From NCBI GenBank assembly GCA_003116975.1, contig BGKB01000053.1:62001-126000 (forward strand): a DNA stretch of 64,000 nt, given 5' to 3'. Positions within the stretch are counted from its first letter, which is position 1; each line of letters opens with the position of its first letter. The notes beneath the pieces were generated by a model, which saw only the letters and a program-made list of their open reading frames with translations, had not been told where the DNA came from and searched no databases. Position numbers and translations under genes: made by a program. Positions 1 to 9,705 of the stretch are shown piece after piece. The stretch comes from Aurantiochytrium sp. KH105 (taxonomy: Eukaryota > Sar > Bigyra > Thraustochytrida > Thraustochytriidae).

Positions 1-75
1 GGGCCCGTTCTCCCGGCCGCCCGAGTGAGTGCGCTGTAGTGCCACCATACTTCGGCAGTCCCGCATCACGCCACC
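1..75 (+). promoter_or_regulatory. 5' flank of first tandem gene copy
   Basis: This short leader ends in a Kozak-type GCCACC directly before the ATG at 76. It reappears almost unchanged at 2072-2146, so the duplication unit includes the proximal 5' flank, and the left boundary of copy 1 may lie outside the window. Confidence 0.5.
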
Positions 76-1668
76 ATGAACGCGCTGCACGCGCCCGCGG
101 CCCTCGTCGCGCTCGCGGTCCTCCTCGCCCCCTCTGCCGAGGCGTTCTGCGTGTGCGACCTCGCCAACGGGACAGAAGCTGTCTGCACGCCCGGCGGCGG
201 CGGCAGCTTTCCCGCAGACGCGGTCGTTATTGAGTGCTATGACGACGGCGGCGTCTTCGGCGGGGACGAGTCCTGGCCGGACCTGCAGGGCCTCGACCTC
301 TTGCAGGAGTTCTACTTCGAGCACGTCTCGGCTGAAGGTGAACTCGACGTTCTTGGCGAGCTCCCAAGCCTCACGGTCTTGCGAACAGGACCCGGCGTGG
401 AGCTGAGGAGTTTCCCCGAGGGACTCACGGCGTCCTCGACCCTGCAGAATCTGACGATCGCAAGCAGCCAGCTCGAGAACGTGTCCGACGGGCTGTGGGT
501 GCTTGCAAGCCTTATCAATTTCGAGCTAAATTCGACAGGACTCGAGTGCCTTTCGCCTCTCTCCTGGGTCACGGATGCGTCCCTGTCCCTGAACGGAGAG
601 ACCCCCGCGGTGATTTGCGGGACGCGGTTCTGGGATGACGTGAGTGGCAAGCACAAGTCGTTTTTTACTTTCTTCTTCTCTCTCAGTTTCATTTCTCTCG
701 CCCTCGTTACAGTATGTTGCTGCTTTGCATCCAACAATATATCAGAGGGCATGGAATGTTTGGTTCTCATCCTGCTTGGCGTTTTTCTAGCGTATCTCTT
801 ACTGAGCATCTTTTACGGATATAGTCTATGGCCGAGCCAAGGTCCTCCTATTCTCAACGACCCTTTTGCATACAACCCTACATTTCCATGGGGTGCTGGT
901 TTAATTGCGGCTGTGCTGGTATTTGGCATGCCCAGCGTGGGTATTCTCACGCTTTCCTTATGGTGCTTCATCTTCTGCGCGATTTTTTTTCTCCCCCCAC
1001 TTGCAGTCTGCTCAGGACAACGCTTCAGACGGGACGAATTCATCTCGAGTGACTTCATGGGAACCTACTTTTGCACACTCCTTCTCCTGATCCTTTGGAC
1101 GCTCATTAGCCTGATCTTTTTAATCCCGGGCATGGGTACGTTCAACTCATTTCACCTCCGAACGTCAAATCTCGTGATCTGTCCCGCGAGTCGCGTCTGC
1201 GCGAATGCAACGCACTATTGGGACTGGCACAATGAGACATATGCGGAGCTTTCCTTGCCTTACTTTTCCTCCACCCCGGTGTATTCAATTTACATCAGTG
1301 AAGAAAGCATTCCACCATTGTATACCGAGTCAACGTCGCTCGGCGAGACGTACGAGATTGCAAACGAGCTGTACTACTTTGGAGACGTTGACCACGAGTT
1401 CTCTCGGGCAAGCATATGTCAAAACCTGAGCGCATCGTGGGAAGCGGCGTGCCCAATTGTTGGCTACGTCGACATCTACCCAAGATCAGTTTTGGACCAG
1501 CCCTTCATTCAATCAGTTCTACTTTTTACGATTGTGGTCTCAGCAACGCAGGTTGGTTCCTGGCTCTTATGCGGCGTGCCCCTTTCCATTCTGATCGACC
1601 GTAGCCGCCATCCTCCACCTCACTCTCAAATACGAAAGCTTTTGGCATCACGAGCAGCTTTTGGATGA
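76..1668 (+). CDS. Multi-pass membrane protein with LRR-like ectodomain (tandem copy 1)
   Basis: 530 aa, single exon. The start is set by GCCACCATG and an immediate signal peptide (about residues 1-23, hydrophobic core then an Ala-rich cleavage region). A Cys-containing ectodomain of about 170 residues follows, with leucine-rich-repeat-like spacing and several N-glycosylation sequons. It is followed by a run of hydrophobic segments near residues 195-350, a second extracellular-type segment rich in Tyr, Asn-X-Thr and Cys (about 360-480), and one more hydrophobic stretch before a short basic tail. No family was recognised. A surface receptor or adhesion role is inference from topology only. A paralogue lies directly downstream in the same orientation; the ectodomain coding sequence is nearly identical between the two while the transmembrane part differs. 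AATAAA lies 5 bases past the stop. Confidence 0.8.
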   Translation: MNALHAPAALVALAVLLAPSAEAFCVCDLANGTEAVCTPGGGGSFPADAVVIECYDDGGVFGGDESWPDLQGLDLLQEFYFEHVSAEGELDVLGELPSLTVLRTGPGVELRSFPEGLTASSTLQNLTIASSQLENVSDGLWVLASLINFELNSTGLECLSPLSWVTDASLSLNGETPAVICGTRFWDDVSGKHKSFFTFFFSLSFISLALVTVCCCFASNNISEGMECLVLILLGVFLAYLLLSIFYGYSLWPSQGPPILNDPFAYNPTFPWGAGLIAAVLVFGMPSVGILTLSLWCFIFCAIFFLPPLAVCSGQRFRRDEFISSDFMGTYFCTLLLLILWTLISLIFLIPGMGTFNSFHLRTSNLVICPASRVCANATHYWDWHNETYAELSLPYFSSTPVYSIYISEESIPPLYTESTSLGETYEIANELYYFGDVDHEFSRASICQNLSASWEAACPIVGYVDIYPRSVLDQPFIQSVLLFTIVVSATQVGSWLLCGVPLSILIDRSRHPPPHSQIRKLLASRAAFG

Positions 1669-2146
1669 GAACAATAAAGAAACAAAGACAAGAGTAGCGT
1701 GTGTTCCTGAGCATATCGCAGCCCTCAAAAGGACGTTGCGCATGGGGCGTCTCATGAACCAGGTGGTGCTTGTGACCAACAAGGCAAAATAGAGCAAGAA
1801 ATAGGTGTAGGCCTAACCGATGATCTTCTTTTTGATTGCACGCACTTGGGGGTTGCATACTTTTGCCAAGTTGAACCGAACCATTCAGACGCGACATTAT
1901 AGTTGAGCGCACGGTGTCTCATAGGTCAAGCTCCGCGAGTCGTCAGATTCGCAAATCGAGATGACGGTCTTTATGTGCTATTTGAACTTGGTGTTGTTGT
2001 CTTTGAGTCTAGCCCAGCAGCCAGGTCTCGCTCGATCTGTAGTGCGAGGTCGCCGGGGAGCGGTTCCCTCTGGGCCCGTTCTCCCGGCCGCCCGAGTGTG
2101 TGCGCTGCAATGCCACTATACCTCGGCAGTCCCGCATCACGCCACC
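1669..2146 (+). other. Spacer between tandem copies: 3'UTR of copy 1 and 5' flank of copy 2
   Basis: AATAAA occurs at 1673-1678. The first ~170 bases resemble the sequence after the stop of copy 2 (3731-3870), so the 3'UTR was duplicated too. From 2072 the sequence repeats positions 1-75. An in-frame ATG at 1961 would extend copy 2 upstream, but the copy-1 comparison and the signal peptide favour 2147. Confidence 0.6.
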
Positions 2147-3730
2147 ATGAACGCGCTGCACGCGCCCGCGGCCCTCGTCGCGCTCGCGGTCCTCCTCGCC
2201 CCCTCTGCCGAGGCGTTCTGCGTGTGCGACCTCGCCAACGGGACAGAAGCTGTCTGCACGCCAGGCGGCGGCGGCAGCTTTCCCGCAGACGCGGTCGTTA
2301 TTGAGTGCTATGACGACGGCGGCGTCTTCGGCGGGAACGAGTCCTGGCCGGACCTGCAGGGCCTCGACCTCTTGCAGGAGTTCTACTTCGAGCACGTCTC
2401 GGCTGAAGGTGAACTCGACGTTCTTGGCGAGCTCCCAAGCCTCACGGTCTTGCGAACAGGACCCGGCGTGGAGCTGAGGAGTTTCCCCGAGGGACTCACG
2501 GCGTCCTCGACCCTGCAGAATCTGACGATCGCAAGCAGCCAGCTCGAGAACGTGTCCGACGGGCTGTGGGTGCTTGCAAGCCTTATCAATTTCGAGCTAA
2601 ATTCGACAGGACTCGAGTGCCTTTCGCCTCTCTCCTGGGTCACGGATGCGTCCCTGTCCCTGAATGGAGAGACCCCCGCGGTGATTTGCGGGACGCGGTT
2701 CTGGGATGACGTGAGTGGCAAGCACAAGTCGTTTTTTACTTTCTTCTTCTCTCTCAGTCTCACTTCTCTCGCCCTCGTTACAGTATGTTGCTGCTTTGCA
2801 TGCGAAGGGGATGGTACGGATTATTTTGTTCTAGCCCTGCTCGTCGGCTTTTCAGGGTATCTCTTACTGAGCATCATTTATGGATATAGTCTATGGCCGA
2901 TCCAAGGTCCTCCTATTCTCAACGACCCTTTTGCATTCAATCCTACACTTCTTCTAAGTTTCAAAATGAAAGTGGCTGTGCTGGTACTTTTCATGCTCAG
3001 CGTTGGGGCTTTAACGTTTTCGGTCTGGTGTCTCTTCCCCTTTACGATTCTTTGTTTGCCTTTATTGGAAGTCTGCTCAGTCTGCTCAGAGGAACGCTCC
3101 AGACGGGACGAATTCATCTTGAGTGAGCTCGTGGGAACCTACTTTGGCGCACTCCTTCTCCTGATCCTTTGGACGCTCATCAGCCTGACCTTTTGCATCC
3201 CGGGGATGGCTATATTTGACTCATTTCACCTCCGAACGTCAAATCTCGTGATCTGTCCCGTGAGTCGCGTCTGCGCGAATGCAACGCACTATTGGGACTG
3301 GCACAATGAGACATATGCGGAGCTTTCCTTGCCTTACTTTCCCTCCACCCCGGTGTATTCAATTTACATCAGTGAAGAAAGCATTCCACCATTGTATACC
3401 GAGTCAACGTCGCTCGGCGAGACGTACGAGATTGCAAACGAGCTGTACTACTTTGGAGACGTTGACCACGAGTTCTCTCGGGCAAGCATATGTCAAAACC
3501 TGAGCGCATCGTGGGAGGCGGCGTGCCCAATTATTGGCTACGTCGACATTTATCCAAGATCACTTTTGAACCAGCCCCTTATTCAACTTCTGCTACTCAT
3601 ATCGGTTGTGGTCTCAGCAGCGCAGGTTGGTTCCTGGCTCTTATGCGGCGTACCCGTCTTCATCCTGGCCGAGCCTGTCTCCCCTTCACCTCAGTCTGAA
3701 TTACAAACGTATCGAGCAGCTTTCGGGTGA
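2147..3730 (+). CDS. Multi-pass membrane protein with LRR-like ectodomain (tandem copy 2)
   Basis: 527 aa, the paralogue of the gene at 76-1668 with an offset of about 2,071 bases. ATG 2147 is preceded by the same GCCACC and gives the same signal peptide. The N-terminal ~215 residues are almost identical to copy 1 at the DNA level, including synonymous sites; one visible change turns an Asp into an Asn in a GGxESWPD context. From about residue 215 to 350 the hydrophobic region is strongly diverged, with different loop sequence and several extra Cys residues. The second extracellular-type segment (about 360-480) is again nearly identical, and the last ~45 residues diverge once more. Function unknown. 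Confidence 0.8.
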   Translation: MNALHAPAALVALAVLLAPSAEAFCVCDLANGTEAVCTPGGGGSFPADAVVIECYDDGGVFGGNESWPDLQGLDLLQEFYFEHVSAEGELDVLGELPSLTVLRTGPGVELRSFPEGLTASSTLQNLTIASSQLENVSDGLWVLASLINFELNSTGLECLSPLSWVTDASLSLNGETPAVICGTRFWDDVSGKHKSFFTFFFSLSLTSLALVTVCCCFACEGDGTDYFVLALLVGFSGYLLLSIIYGYSLWPIQGPPILNDPFAFNPTLLLSFKMKVAVLVLFMLSVGALTFSVWCLFPFTILCLPLLEVCSVCSEERSRRDEFILSELVGTYFGALLLLILWTLISLTFCIPGMAIFDSFHLRTSNLVICPVSRVCANATHYWDWHNETYAELSLPYFPSTPVYSIYISEESIPPLYTESTSLGETYEIANELYYFGDVDHEFSRASICQNLSASWEAACPIIGYVDIYPRSLLNQPLIQLLLLISVVVSAAQVGSWLLCGVPVFILAEPVSPSPQSELQTYRAAFG

Positions 3731-4316
3731 GAACAAGAAATAAAGACAGAAAAGAGAAAGCAAGCGTAGCGTGTGTTCTTGAGCGCATCGCAGCCCTCAA
3801 GAGGACGTTGCGCATGGCGCTCGTGACCAAAGTGGCCAACGACGCCAAAAAGAAATAAAAACAGGAGCCTAGGCCTAGTTCTGGCAAGACATGTTCAAGC
3901 TAGTGTTATTTTTTTTTTCTCTTTCGCTCTCTTTCTATCGTTTTCCTTTGTAAAAGCAAAAGCGGTCTATCCGATTGGGGCATTTACTGCGAGCTCGCGG
4001 CGGCCACGAACGCAGACCCTCTCGATCGAAAGGCCGAAAGACGGGGCCGCGGCGCGGTGAGCAGACACGCCGGGGCGCAGAGCCTGCTCGCTGGCCAGCT
4101 AGCGAACGGGCGCGGCGGCGCACTCTTGTCCGTGCTCCCCTCGGGCGAGTGGCCGCGCGCGAGAGCAAGCAGACAGACCGCTTGACGTTTGTGGCTTGTG
4201 GGCCCAGCGAGGCGGAGACGCGGCAAGAAAAGCGCGGGAGGCGCGACGTCTGCTTGCCGGGAAGAAAGGGAAAAGGAGGAGGAGAAAGTAAGAAGGCCAA
4301 CGCGTAAGCAGGCACG
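3731..4316 (+). other. Intergenic: 3'UTR of copy 2 and leader of DRG1
   Basis: AATAAA at 3739-3744 is a likely polyadenylation signal for the upstream gene. A T/C-rich tract near 3907-3945 is followed by GC-rich sequence running into the DRG1 start. The open frames here on both strands are Arg-rich GC artefacts. Confidence 0.4.
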
Positions 4317-5426
4317 ATGTCGGTCGCACAGAAGATTGCCGAGATTGAGGAGGAGATGGCCCGTACGCAGAAAAACAAGGCCACAGCCAAGCACTTGGGC
4401 CTCCTCAAGGCCAAGCTCGCCAAACTGCGGACAGAGCTTCTCATCGGCGGCAAGTCAGGCGGCGGTGGCGGCGGCGACGGCTTTGATGTGGCCAAGTCTG
4501 GTGACACGCGCATCGGATTCGTTGGGTTTCCATCCGTCGGCAAGTCAACCTTGCTGACGAAGTTAACCGGCACCTTTTCCGAGGCCGCAAGCTACGAGTT
4601 TACCACGCTCGTTGCAACTCCAGGCCAGCTGCACTACAAAGGTGCCAAGATCCAAATGATCGATCTCCCCGGTATTATTGAGGGCGCCAAGGACGGCAAG
4701 GGTCGTGGTCGCCAAGTCATCGCCACGGCGCGAACCTGCAACATGTTGTACATCGTGCTCGATGCCTCGAAGCCCATGACGCACAAGAAGATCATCGAAA
4801 AGGAGCTGTACGGCTTTAACATCCGGCTCAACGCGAAGCCGCCAGGCATGCTCGTGCGCAAAAAGGACAAGGGTGGCATTGCGTTCACAAACACCATGTC
4901 AGAGAAGCCGCGCAACCTGGATCTCGAGACCGTCACGGCCATTCTTCGCGAGTACAAAATTCACAACTGCGACGTCGTCCTGCGCGAGGACTGCACGCCG
5001 GACCAGCTCATCGACGTCCTCGAGGGCAACATTGTCTATATGCCCTGCATTTACGTGCTCAACAAGATCGACGCCATCACCATGGAGGAACTCGAACTGC
5101 TCAGCCAGGTGCCGCACTATGTGCCCATTAGCGCCAAGGACGAATGGAACTTTGATGAGCTTCTCGAGACAACCTGGTCCATGCTCAACATGATTCGTAT
5201 CTACACGAAACCAAAGGGTCAGATTCCTGATCTCTCCGCGCCCGTCATTCTTCATCAAAAGAACCCCACGGTCGAGGCCTTTTGCATGCGTCTGCACAGA
5301 ACTCTTGCCAAGGAGTTCAAGCATGCTCGTGTCTGGGGTAACAGCGTGCGCCATCAGCCGCAGATTGTCGGTCTCAGCCACGTTCTTCAGGACGAAGACG
5401 TCGTGCAGATTATCAAAAAGGTATAA
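4317..5426 (+). CDS. DRG1: Developmentally regulated GTP-binding protein 1 (DRG1/Rbg1)
   Basis: 369 aa, close to the usual DRG1 length of about 367. DRG1 is a cytosolic OBG/DRG-family GTPase that associates with translating ribosomes and is stabilised by a DFRP partner. An N-terminal helical region (1-45) and a Gly-rich linker lead to the G1 loop GFPSVGKST (about 70-78), the DLPG G3 motif (116-119), the characteristic [13 protein letters not shown] segment, NKID (about 248) and SAKD (about 271). A C-terminal TGS domain ends in [12 protein letters not shown], so the gene is intact. The ATG at 4317 matches the family N-terminus. The next open frame begins only about 10 bases past the stop, so the 3'UTR is either very short or overlaps the next gene. 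Confidence 0.97.
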   Translation: MSVAQKIAEIEEEMARTQKNKATAKHLGLLKAKLAKLRTELLIGGKSGGGGGGDGFDVAKSGDTRIGFVGFPSVGKSTLLTKLTGTFSEAASYEFTTLVATPGQLHYKGAKIQMIDLPGIIEGAKDGKGRGRQVIATARTCNMLYIVLDASKPMTHKKIIEKELYGFNIRLNAKPPGMLVRKKDKGGIAFTNTMSEKPRNLDLETVTAILREYKIHNCDVVLREDCTPDQLIDVLEGNIVYMPCIYVLNKIDAITMEELELLSQVPHYVPISAKDEWNFDELLETTWSMLNMIRIYTKPKGQIPDLSAPVILHQKNPTVEAFCMRLHRTLAKEFKHARVWGNSVRHQPQIVGLSHVLQDEDVVQIIKKV

Positions 5427-5680
5427 ACATCAAATTTATGGACATGGACGTGGGCGCAGCGCCCAATTTTCCTTGCAAGTTGGTGAGCATTTTTTCTTTC
5501 GATTTCCTTTCGCTTTTTTGCTTCTCTTGCTGGTCTTACTGTTTTCCTTTTCGAGGATCTCCAGTCTGCAGCTCGATGATGGGGGGCAATACAAAATGGA
5601 AAACGCTTCGACTCGACGCCGGCGCTACGGTCACGACGCCAGCGCCAGCACCAGCGGCGGCGACGGCGACGGTCGCGCTT

Positions 5681-5723
<43 letters not shown>

Positions 5724-5800
5724 GCGTGTCGCTTTCGGGCAGCCACGCACCCCGAGCAGCCTCGAAGGCTGCGAGATTGTGTAGAGCCGAGGCCGTCGTC
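5427..5800 (+). other. DRG1 3' end and leader of the next gene, with (TC)n microsatellite
   Basis: A (TC)n run of about 18 units lies at 5683-5719. The frame of the downstream gene is open from ATG 5438, but that stretch contains low-complexity Ala-Pro and Leu-Ser runs. It also has a donor-like GTGAGC near 5482 and an acceptor-like CTCCAG near 5564, so I read it as leader, possibly with an intron. Confidence 0.4.
5683..5719. repeat. (TC)n microsatellite
   Basis: Uninterrupted dinucleotide run of about 18 units, in the leader of the gene starting at 5801. Confidence 0.95.
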
Positions 5801-8158
5801 ATGGACGAAGCCCCACGTGCGGACGGGCGTTTCCGGCGCAGGGTGCAGTCTTGGGAGGCCTGGGACCTGGACAGGTTTCCCTGGGAGCATGATGTCGGTG
5901 AGATGGAGGACGTGCGCGAATACGAGCTCCGACCGCTCTTCGCAGCGGCAACTCTGCGTGCAAGAATCGCTGATATCCAGGCCGAGGCTGCCGCAGCTGC
6001 GGCCACTAGCGCTGGGGTGCATGAGGCTCGCCAAGACGGCGATTCTTTTCCAAAAACCAACCGTTCAAAGCTCGCAAACCAAAGTTTCACTCGAAGCATC
6101 CAGGCTGAGCCTTCTGCAACGTCGAGCGACACTGAAGCGCTCGATGTCTGTCACTGGTATGCAAGGCTTGAGGATGGTGTGCACGGACTCTGGGCCTCGC
6201 TTGAGCAGCCCCCGTCGCCTCAGTCGTCCCTCCCGCCATTGCCACCGACAACCGCACCTGGAGGACGAAAGAGAAATCGAAAGAGGCTCCCGCGTGTCGT
6301 CGACGTGCGCGAACCCTGGCAAAATCTCGCACGTTTGCGGGCTATTCTCCACATTTGCGTCGTGAGGCGTCGTGGCGGCAGCGGCGGACGCGGAGGAAGA
6401 GGCAACATGAGTGTCATTCGCACAGATCTTGCGCGAGTCCTCGGCGAGCTCATCTTCACGCTCCAGCGCTCCCATCGCGCGCGTTTGCACGTGCTGCGCG
6501 TCCTCGCAACATCGGCACAAAAGAACCGCGGTCTCGTTCGAAAAGTTGCACAATGCCTCGTGCAAAGCGTCTTACACCCTCTGGCAATATCGGAGACCGT
6601 GCTCCTCGAGTGGCTTGCTCATGTCCTCATTGCCGTGAGCTCCAGCGAGCTCGGCAAGGCTTCTGCATGGTACGTTCTCGAGGCCGTGGCCGCACGCGAG
6701 GACTGCAGCCTTGGCGGGCCGGTGGGGCCCGAGGCATGCAGACGAGAAAGCCTCGAGTTGTCCCCTACAGACTGGGTCTTGCACGCGCCGCCGACGATTC
6801 GCCGCGTGGCTCAACTCGTGGCAGCATCCGCAGCCGACACCGACATCTCACCCGAGCGGTTCCTTGTTGAAGCTTGGCTCGTTCCGCGCCTCGTGGCGCT
6901 CGGGCGCGACGATGACGCAGCTGCCGTTAGCCGGGAAGGCCTTCCCACAGGCGTCTTGCGGGCACTTCTCAAGACCAAGGTTCCAAGCCCGGATCAGTGT
7001 GAGCGCGGTGAACTCTGTGGCCTGGCTACGTTACGTGGGGATGAACTCGCTGCGCTTGCACACGTGGCCATCCTCGTGGCGCAGTCGGATCTCGAGCTGG
7101 GCGAAATCATGCAGGCGGGTAAAGCCGCCCAGTTGACGACTCCAATTGAGCGTCTCACCATGTGCGCCGACGCGCTGCGAGGAATGGATTTCAGTTGCGT
7201 TAATGCCGAGGAATGGTATGCGATACCCTTGCAGGACTTTCGTGCGCATCGTCTAGCGCGCTGTGATGCGGACAAGGTTGCCTGGGTGTGTCTGCGCATT
7301 AGCGCCTTGCAAAATTTGACCATGCGCGTTGAAGAAACCCTCGCACGCGAAGCCCTTCTTCGAGATGGTTCAGCTGCTTTGCGGACGCGCTGCATGGAGA
7401 TGGCGTCCATTGTAGACGAGCTCGCCTCTTGCCGGGGTGAGGGCACCATGATTTGGGAGTTTATCGATCAGATTCGAAGCAGCGCCGCGTATTTGAGTCG
7501 GCTGCGCGCTGACATGTCAAGTGAGGGGGCCATCTCAGAGGACCCTTTGACTACTGTATTGAGTCCCGTCAAACCCTTGGCCGGTCCTCGCCCAGGCGCG
7601 CTCGCGAACGACGAAGCTGCTGAGATTGATCAGGATGGGCTTGCTGACGATGCAAGCACGGGGTTCCAGGACGCGCAAGATGCAGATGAGATCGATGAGG
7701 AAGAAGAATACATTGCAGACAAGGCTATCATGAGCCTCAAGGAGCCTTGCTCCATGCTTGAGATTGTTTATCACGGCAAAACCTCTCTGCCGCCACGCGC
7801 GTGCGTCTACGAATTGAGCGAGGACGAGGCACATGTTTGTATTTCCAGTGAAGTCGATTTCGAGCTCCAAGAGTCTTTTGCTCTCACTATGGTGGATCGC
7901 GTGGAAATGGGCCTCTCTGAAGTTTCCTCACGCTCGGGTGGACTTGGCTCCGCGGAGGCTTCCCTAGGCTGCTGCTTCTTTATGGAGCTGCAGAATGGTA
8001 TCACACTTCAGCTCGTGGCGCCTTCGGAAACCCAGGCTCTCGCATGGACATTTGGGATTCAGCAACTTGCATCGGACTCTGCTGCCCAGACGCTGTCTCC
8101 ACAACGGTATCGCGCTCTCGTCCACGACTTTGCGCGTCGCCGGCAACAGCTCGATTAG
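5801..8158 (+). CDS. Unrecognised helical protein with PH-like C-terminal domain
   Basis: 785 aa from ATG 5801 (context GTCATGG); the frame is open from 5438 if a low-complexity N-terminal extension of 121 residues is real. The N-terminal ~200 residues are charged and partly disordered (Ala run, Pro-rich and Lys/Arg-rich stretches). The middle is strongly alpha-helical, like a HEAT/ARM or ELMO-type solenoid, but no motif fixes the family. An acidic linker near residues 625-650 precedes a final ~110-residue segment with alternating beta strands and a terminal helix carrying a single Trp (AWTFGIQQL), the arrangement of a PH domain. Phosphoinositide or membrane targeting is therefore inference. 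No transmembrane segment or signal peptide is seen. Confidence 0.7.
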   Translation: MDEAPRADGRFRRRVQSWEAWDLDRFPWEHDVGEMEDVREYELRPLFAAATLRARIADIQAEAAAAAATSAGVHEARQDGDSFPKTNRSKLANQSFTRSIQAEPSATSSDTEALDVCHWYARLEDGVHGLWASLEQPPSPQSSLPPLPPTTAPGGRKRNRKRLPRVVDVREPWQNLARLRAILHICVVRRRGGSGGRGGRGNMSVIRTDLARVLGELIFTLQRSHRARLHVLRVLATSAQKNRGLVRKVAQCLVQSVLHPLAISETVLLEWLAHVLIAVSSSELGKASAWYVLEAVAAREDCSLGGPVGPEACRRESLELSPTDWVLHAPPTIRRVAQLVAASAADTDISPERFLVEAWLVPRLVALGRDDDAAAVSREGLPTGVLRALLKTKVPSPDQCERGELCGLATLRGDELAALAHVAILVAQSDLELGEIMQAGKAAQLTTPIERLTMCADALRGMDFSCVNAEEWYAIPLQDFRAHRLARCDADKVAWVCLRISALQNLTMRVEETLAREALLRDGSAALRTRCMEMASIVDELASCRGEGTMIWEFIDQIRSSAAYLSRLRADMSSEGAISEDPLTTVLSPVKPLAGPRPGALANDEAAEIDQDGLADDASTGFQDAQDADEIDEEEEYIADKAIMSLKEPCSMLEIVYHGKTSLPPRACVYELSEDEAHVCISSEVDFELQESFALTMVDRVEMGLSEVSSRSGGLGSAEASLGCCFFMELQNGITLQLVAPSETQALAWTFGIQQLASDSAAQTLSPQRYRALVHDFARRRQQLD

Positions 8159-8440
8159 TCCATCAATGTTGTGGCTTTCCGTGAGTACCTGACATGCTTT
8201 ACCGTGGATGATTGAAGAGGCTAGGCCACGGCCTAATTTGATTCCAAGGTGACTCGAAATGAATGAAAAATTGAAGAATTGTTCTTTGCCTCAGCTGCGT
8301 TGCGATTTTGGTCTACTACATTGCTACCGAGGAATCCGTATTGTTCTTTTATTGCTACAAAGCGTATCGCTACGAAGCAATGCCGCTTCAGAGCATTTCC
8401 CGTCACATTGATCACATTACATACATCACCTGACACAGTA

Positions 8441-8490
8441 TCACATCACATCACATCACATCACATCACATCACATCACATCACATCACA
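8441..8490. repeat. (TCACA)n microsatellite
   Basis: About ten uninterrupted copies of a five-base unit, read directly from the sequence. Confidence 0.95.
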
Positions 8491-8745
8491 TTAACTCCAT
8501 CAAGTGCAGCGATAGCAGCGTGCATGTGATCCATCTTCGTAAAGGCCTGGATGTCTCGCGCGGCAGCTGCTCTTAGATAGGCCACTAGCGCCTATTCCAG
8601 AGGGCGGCGCGCGGTGGTGTTTTACATCTTCCCGGCCGAGCGGGGCGGCGCTTCAGAGCAGCGGCGGCAAAGACGCTGCTCGAGCGCGCAGGCTGGAGAA
8701 GCAGAAGAAGCACCGCAAGGCGAGGCCCGAAGAGACCAGAGCGGG

Positions 8746-8770
8746 TCAAGTCAAGTCAAGTCAAGTCAAG
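8746..8770. repeat. (TCAAG)n microsatellite in riboflavin synthase leader
   Basis: Five perfect five-base units, followed by degenerate TCGAG copies up to about 8793. It lies in the probable 5'UTR or core promoter of the gene starting at 8809. Confidence 0.9.
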
Positions 8771-8808
8771 CGACGTGAAGTCGAGTCGAGTCGTGCGCGT
8801 CGGAGACC

Positions 8809-9534
8809 ATGTTTACCGGCATCGTGGAGGAGATGGGCAAGGTCGTCAGCATGGGCGAGCAGGACGGCCTCGAGCTCTGGGACGGGTCGACGGGGACCGG
8901 GTACGTGCTGGTCGTGGAGTGCAAGGTGGCCCTCGACGGTTGCTACCTTGGCGCGTCCATCAGCATCAACGGCGTTTGCCTCACGGCCACAGCCTTTGAC
9001 GAGTCCACGGTGACCTTTGGCGTGGCGCCCGAGACCATTCGAAGGACCAACCTCGTGAAACTCAAGCCTGGTGATCCGGTCAACGTCGAGCGTGCCGCGA
9101 AAATGAACGACCGGAACTCGGGCCACTATGTGCAGGGACATGTGGACGGAACGGGCAAGATCGTCAAAAAGGTTCAGGAGGGTGACTCGCTCTGGATCAC
9201 CGTCGAGGTTCCTCCAGAGCTCCAAGGAGGCATTGTCCACAAGGGGTTCATCGCGATCGATGGAACCTCTCTCACCGTGTGCGATGTCGACCCTGCCGCA
9301 AACACCTTTAACTTTATGCTCGTGGCCCATACGCAGACGGCGGTCATTATTCCTCAAAAGGACATTGGTCAGGAGGTCAACCTCGAACTCGACGTGATGG
9401 GCAAGTTCGTGCAGCAATCGATGCAAACGCTCAACGACCGCGTTGCCGCGCTTGAGTCAAAGGTTTCGGAGCAGCTGGGGCTCATTATGCAGCGTCTGGA
9501 ATGTCTTGAAGTGGCAGCGCAGGGCAAACAATAA
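8809..9534 (+). CDS. Riboflavin synthase, alpha chain
   Basis: 241 aa. This enzyme dismutates two 6,7-dimethyl-8-ribityllumazine molecules to riboflavin plus a pyrimidinedione, the last step of riboflavin synthesis. The family-defining start MFTGIVEE is at residue 1. The two lumazine-binding barrels are visible as an internal duplication: NGVCLTA in domain 1 (about 1-100), and GHYVQGHVDGTG plus DGTSLTVCDV in domain 2 (about 101-205). The final ~33 residues form a heptad-like helix (LNDRVAALESKV...LIMQRLECLE). Family members normally end in a short helix that holds the trimer; this one looks longer and coiled-coil-like. The only ATG fitting the family is 8809. An (AAAC)n run follows the stop. 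Confidence 0.96.
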   Translation: MFTGIVEEMGKVVSMGEQDGLELWDGSTGTGYVLVVECKVALDGCYLGASISINGVCLTATAFDESTVTFGVAPETIRRTNLVKLKPGDPVNVERAAKMNDRNSGHYVQGHVDGTGKIVKKVQEGDSLWITVEVPPELQGGIVHKGFIAIDGTSLTVCDVDPAANTFNFMLVAHTQTAVIIPQKDIGQEVNLELDVMGKFVQQSMQTLNDRVAALESKVSEQLGLIMQRLECLEVAAQGKQ

Positions 9535-9705
9535 TAGTAGTAAATACAAATAAACAAACAAACAAACAAATAGGGCCTACCTTGTTAGGATTTCCGAAGT
9601 CATGCGCAAGAATCGAGCGACTCGACAAGAACGGCAAGTGGACAATACAAAGACAAGAAATAAAGGAACAAAAGATAACATCAATGAAGGAACGCACCTG
9701 CTTTC

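Larger units (their letters stand above)
8159..8808 (+). other. Intergenic with two pentanucleotide arrays
   Basis: The stretch holds a TCACA array (8441-8490) and a TCAAG array (8746-8770) that ends about 40 bases before the riboflavin synthase ATG. The AT-rich first part is probably 3'UTR of the upstream gene. No coding segment is convincing. Confidence 0.5.

Noticed and set aside
1961-2146. N-terminal 62-residue extension of tandem copy 2
   Set aside because: Copy 1 and the signal peptide both point to ATG 2147 with its GCCACC context.
2147-3730. Copy 2 as an assembly duplicate of copy 1
   Set aside because: The diverged transmembrane segments and different C-termini are too many to be allelic or assembly noise, though reads should still confirm it.
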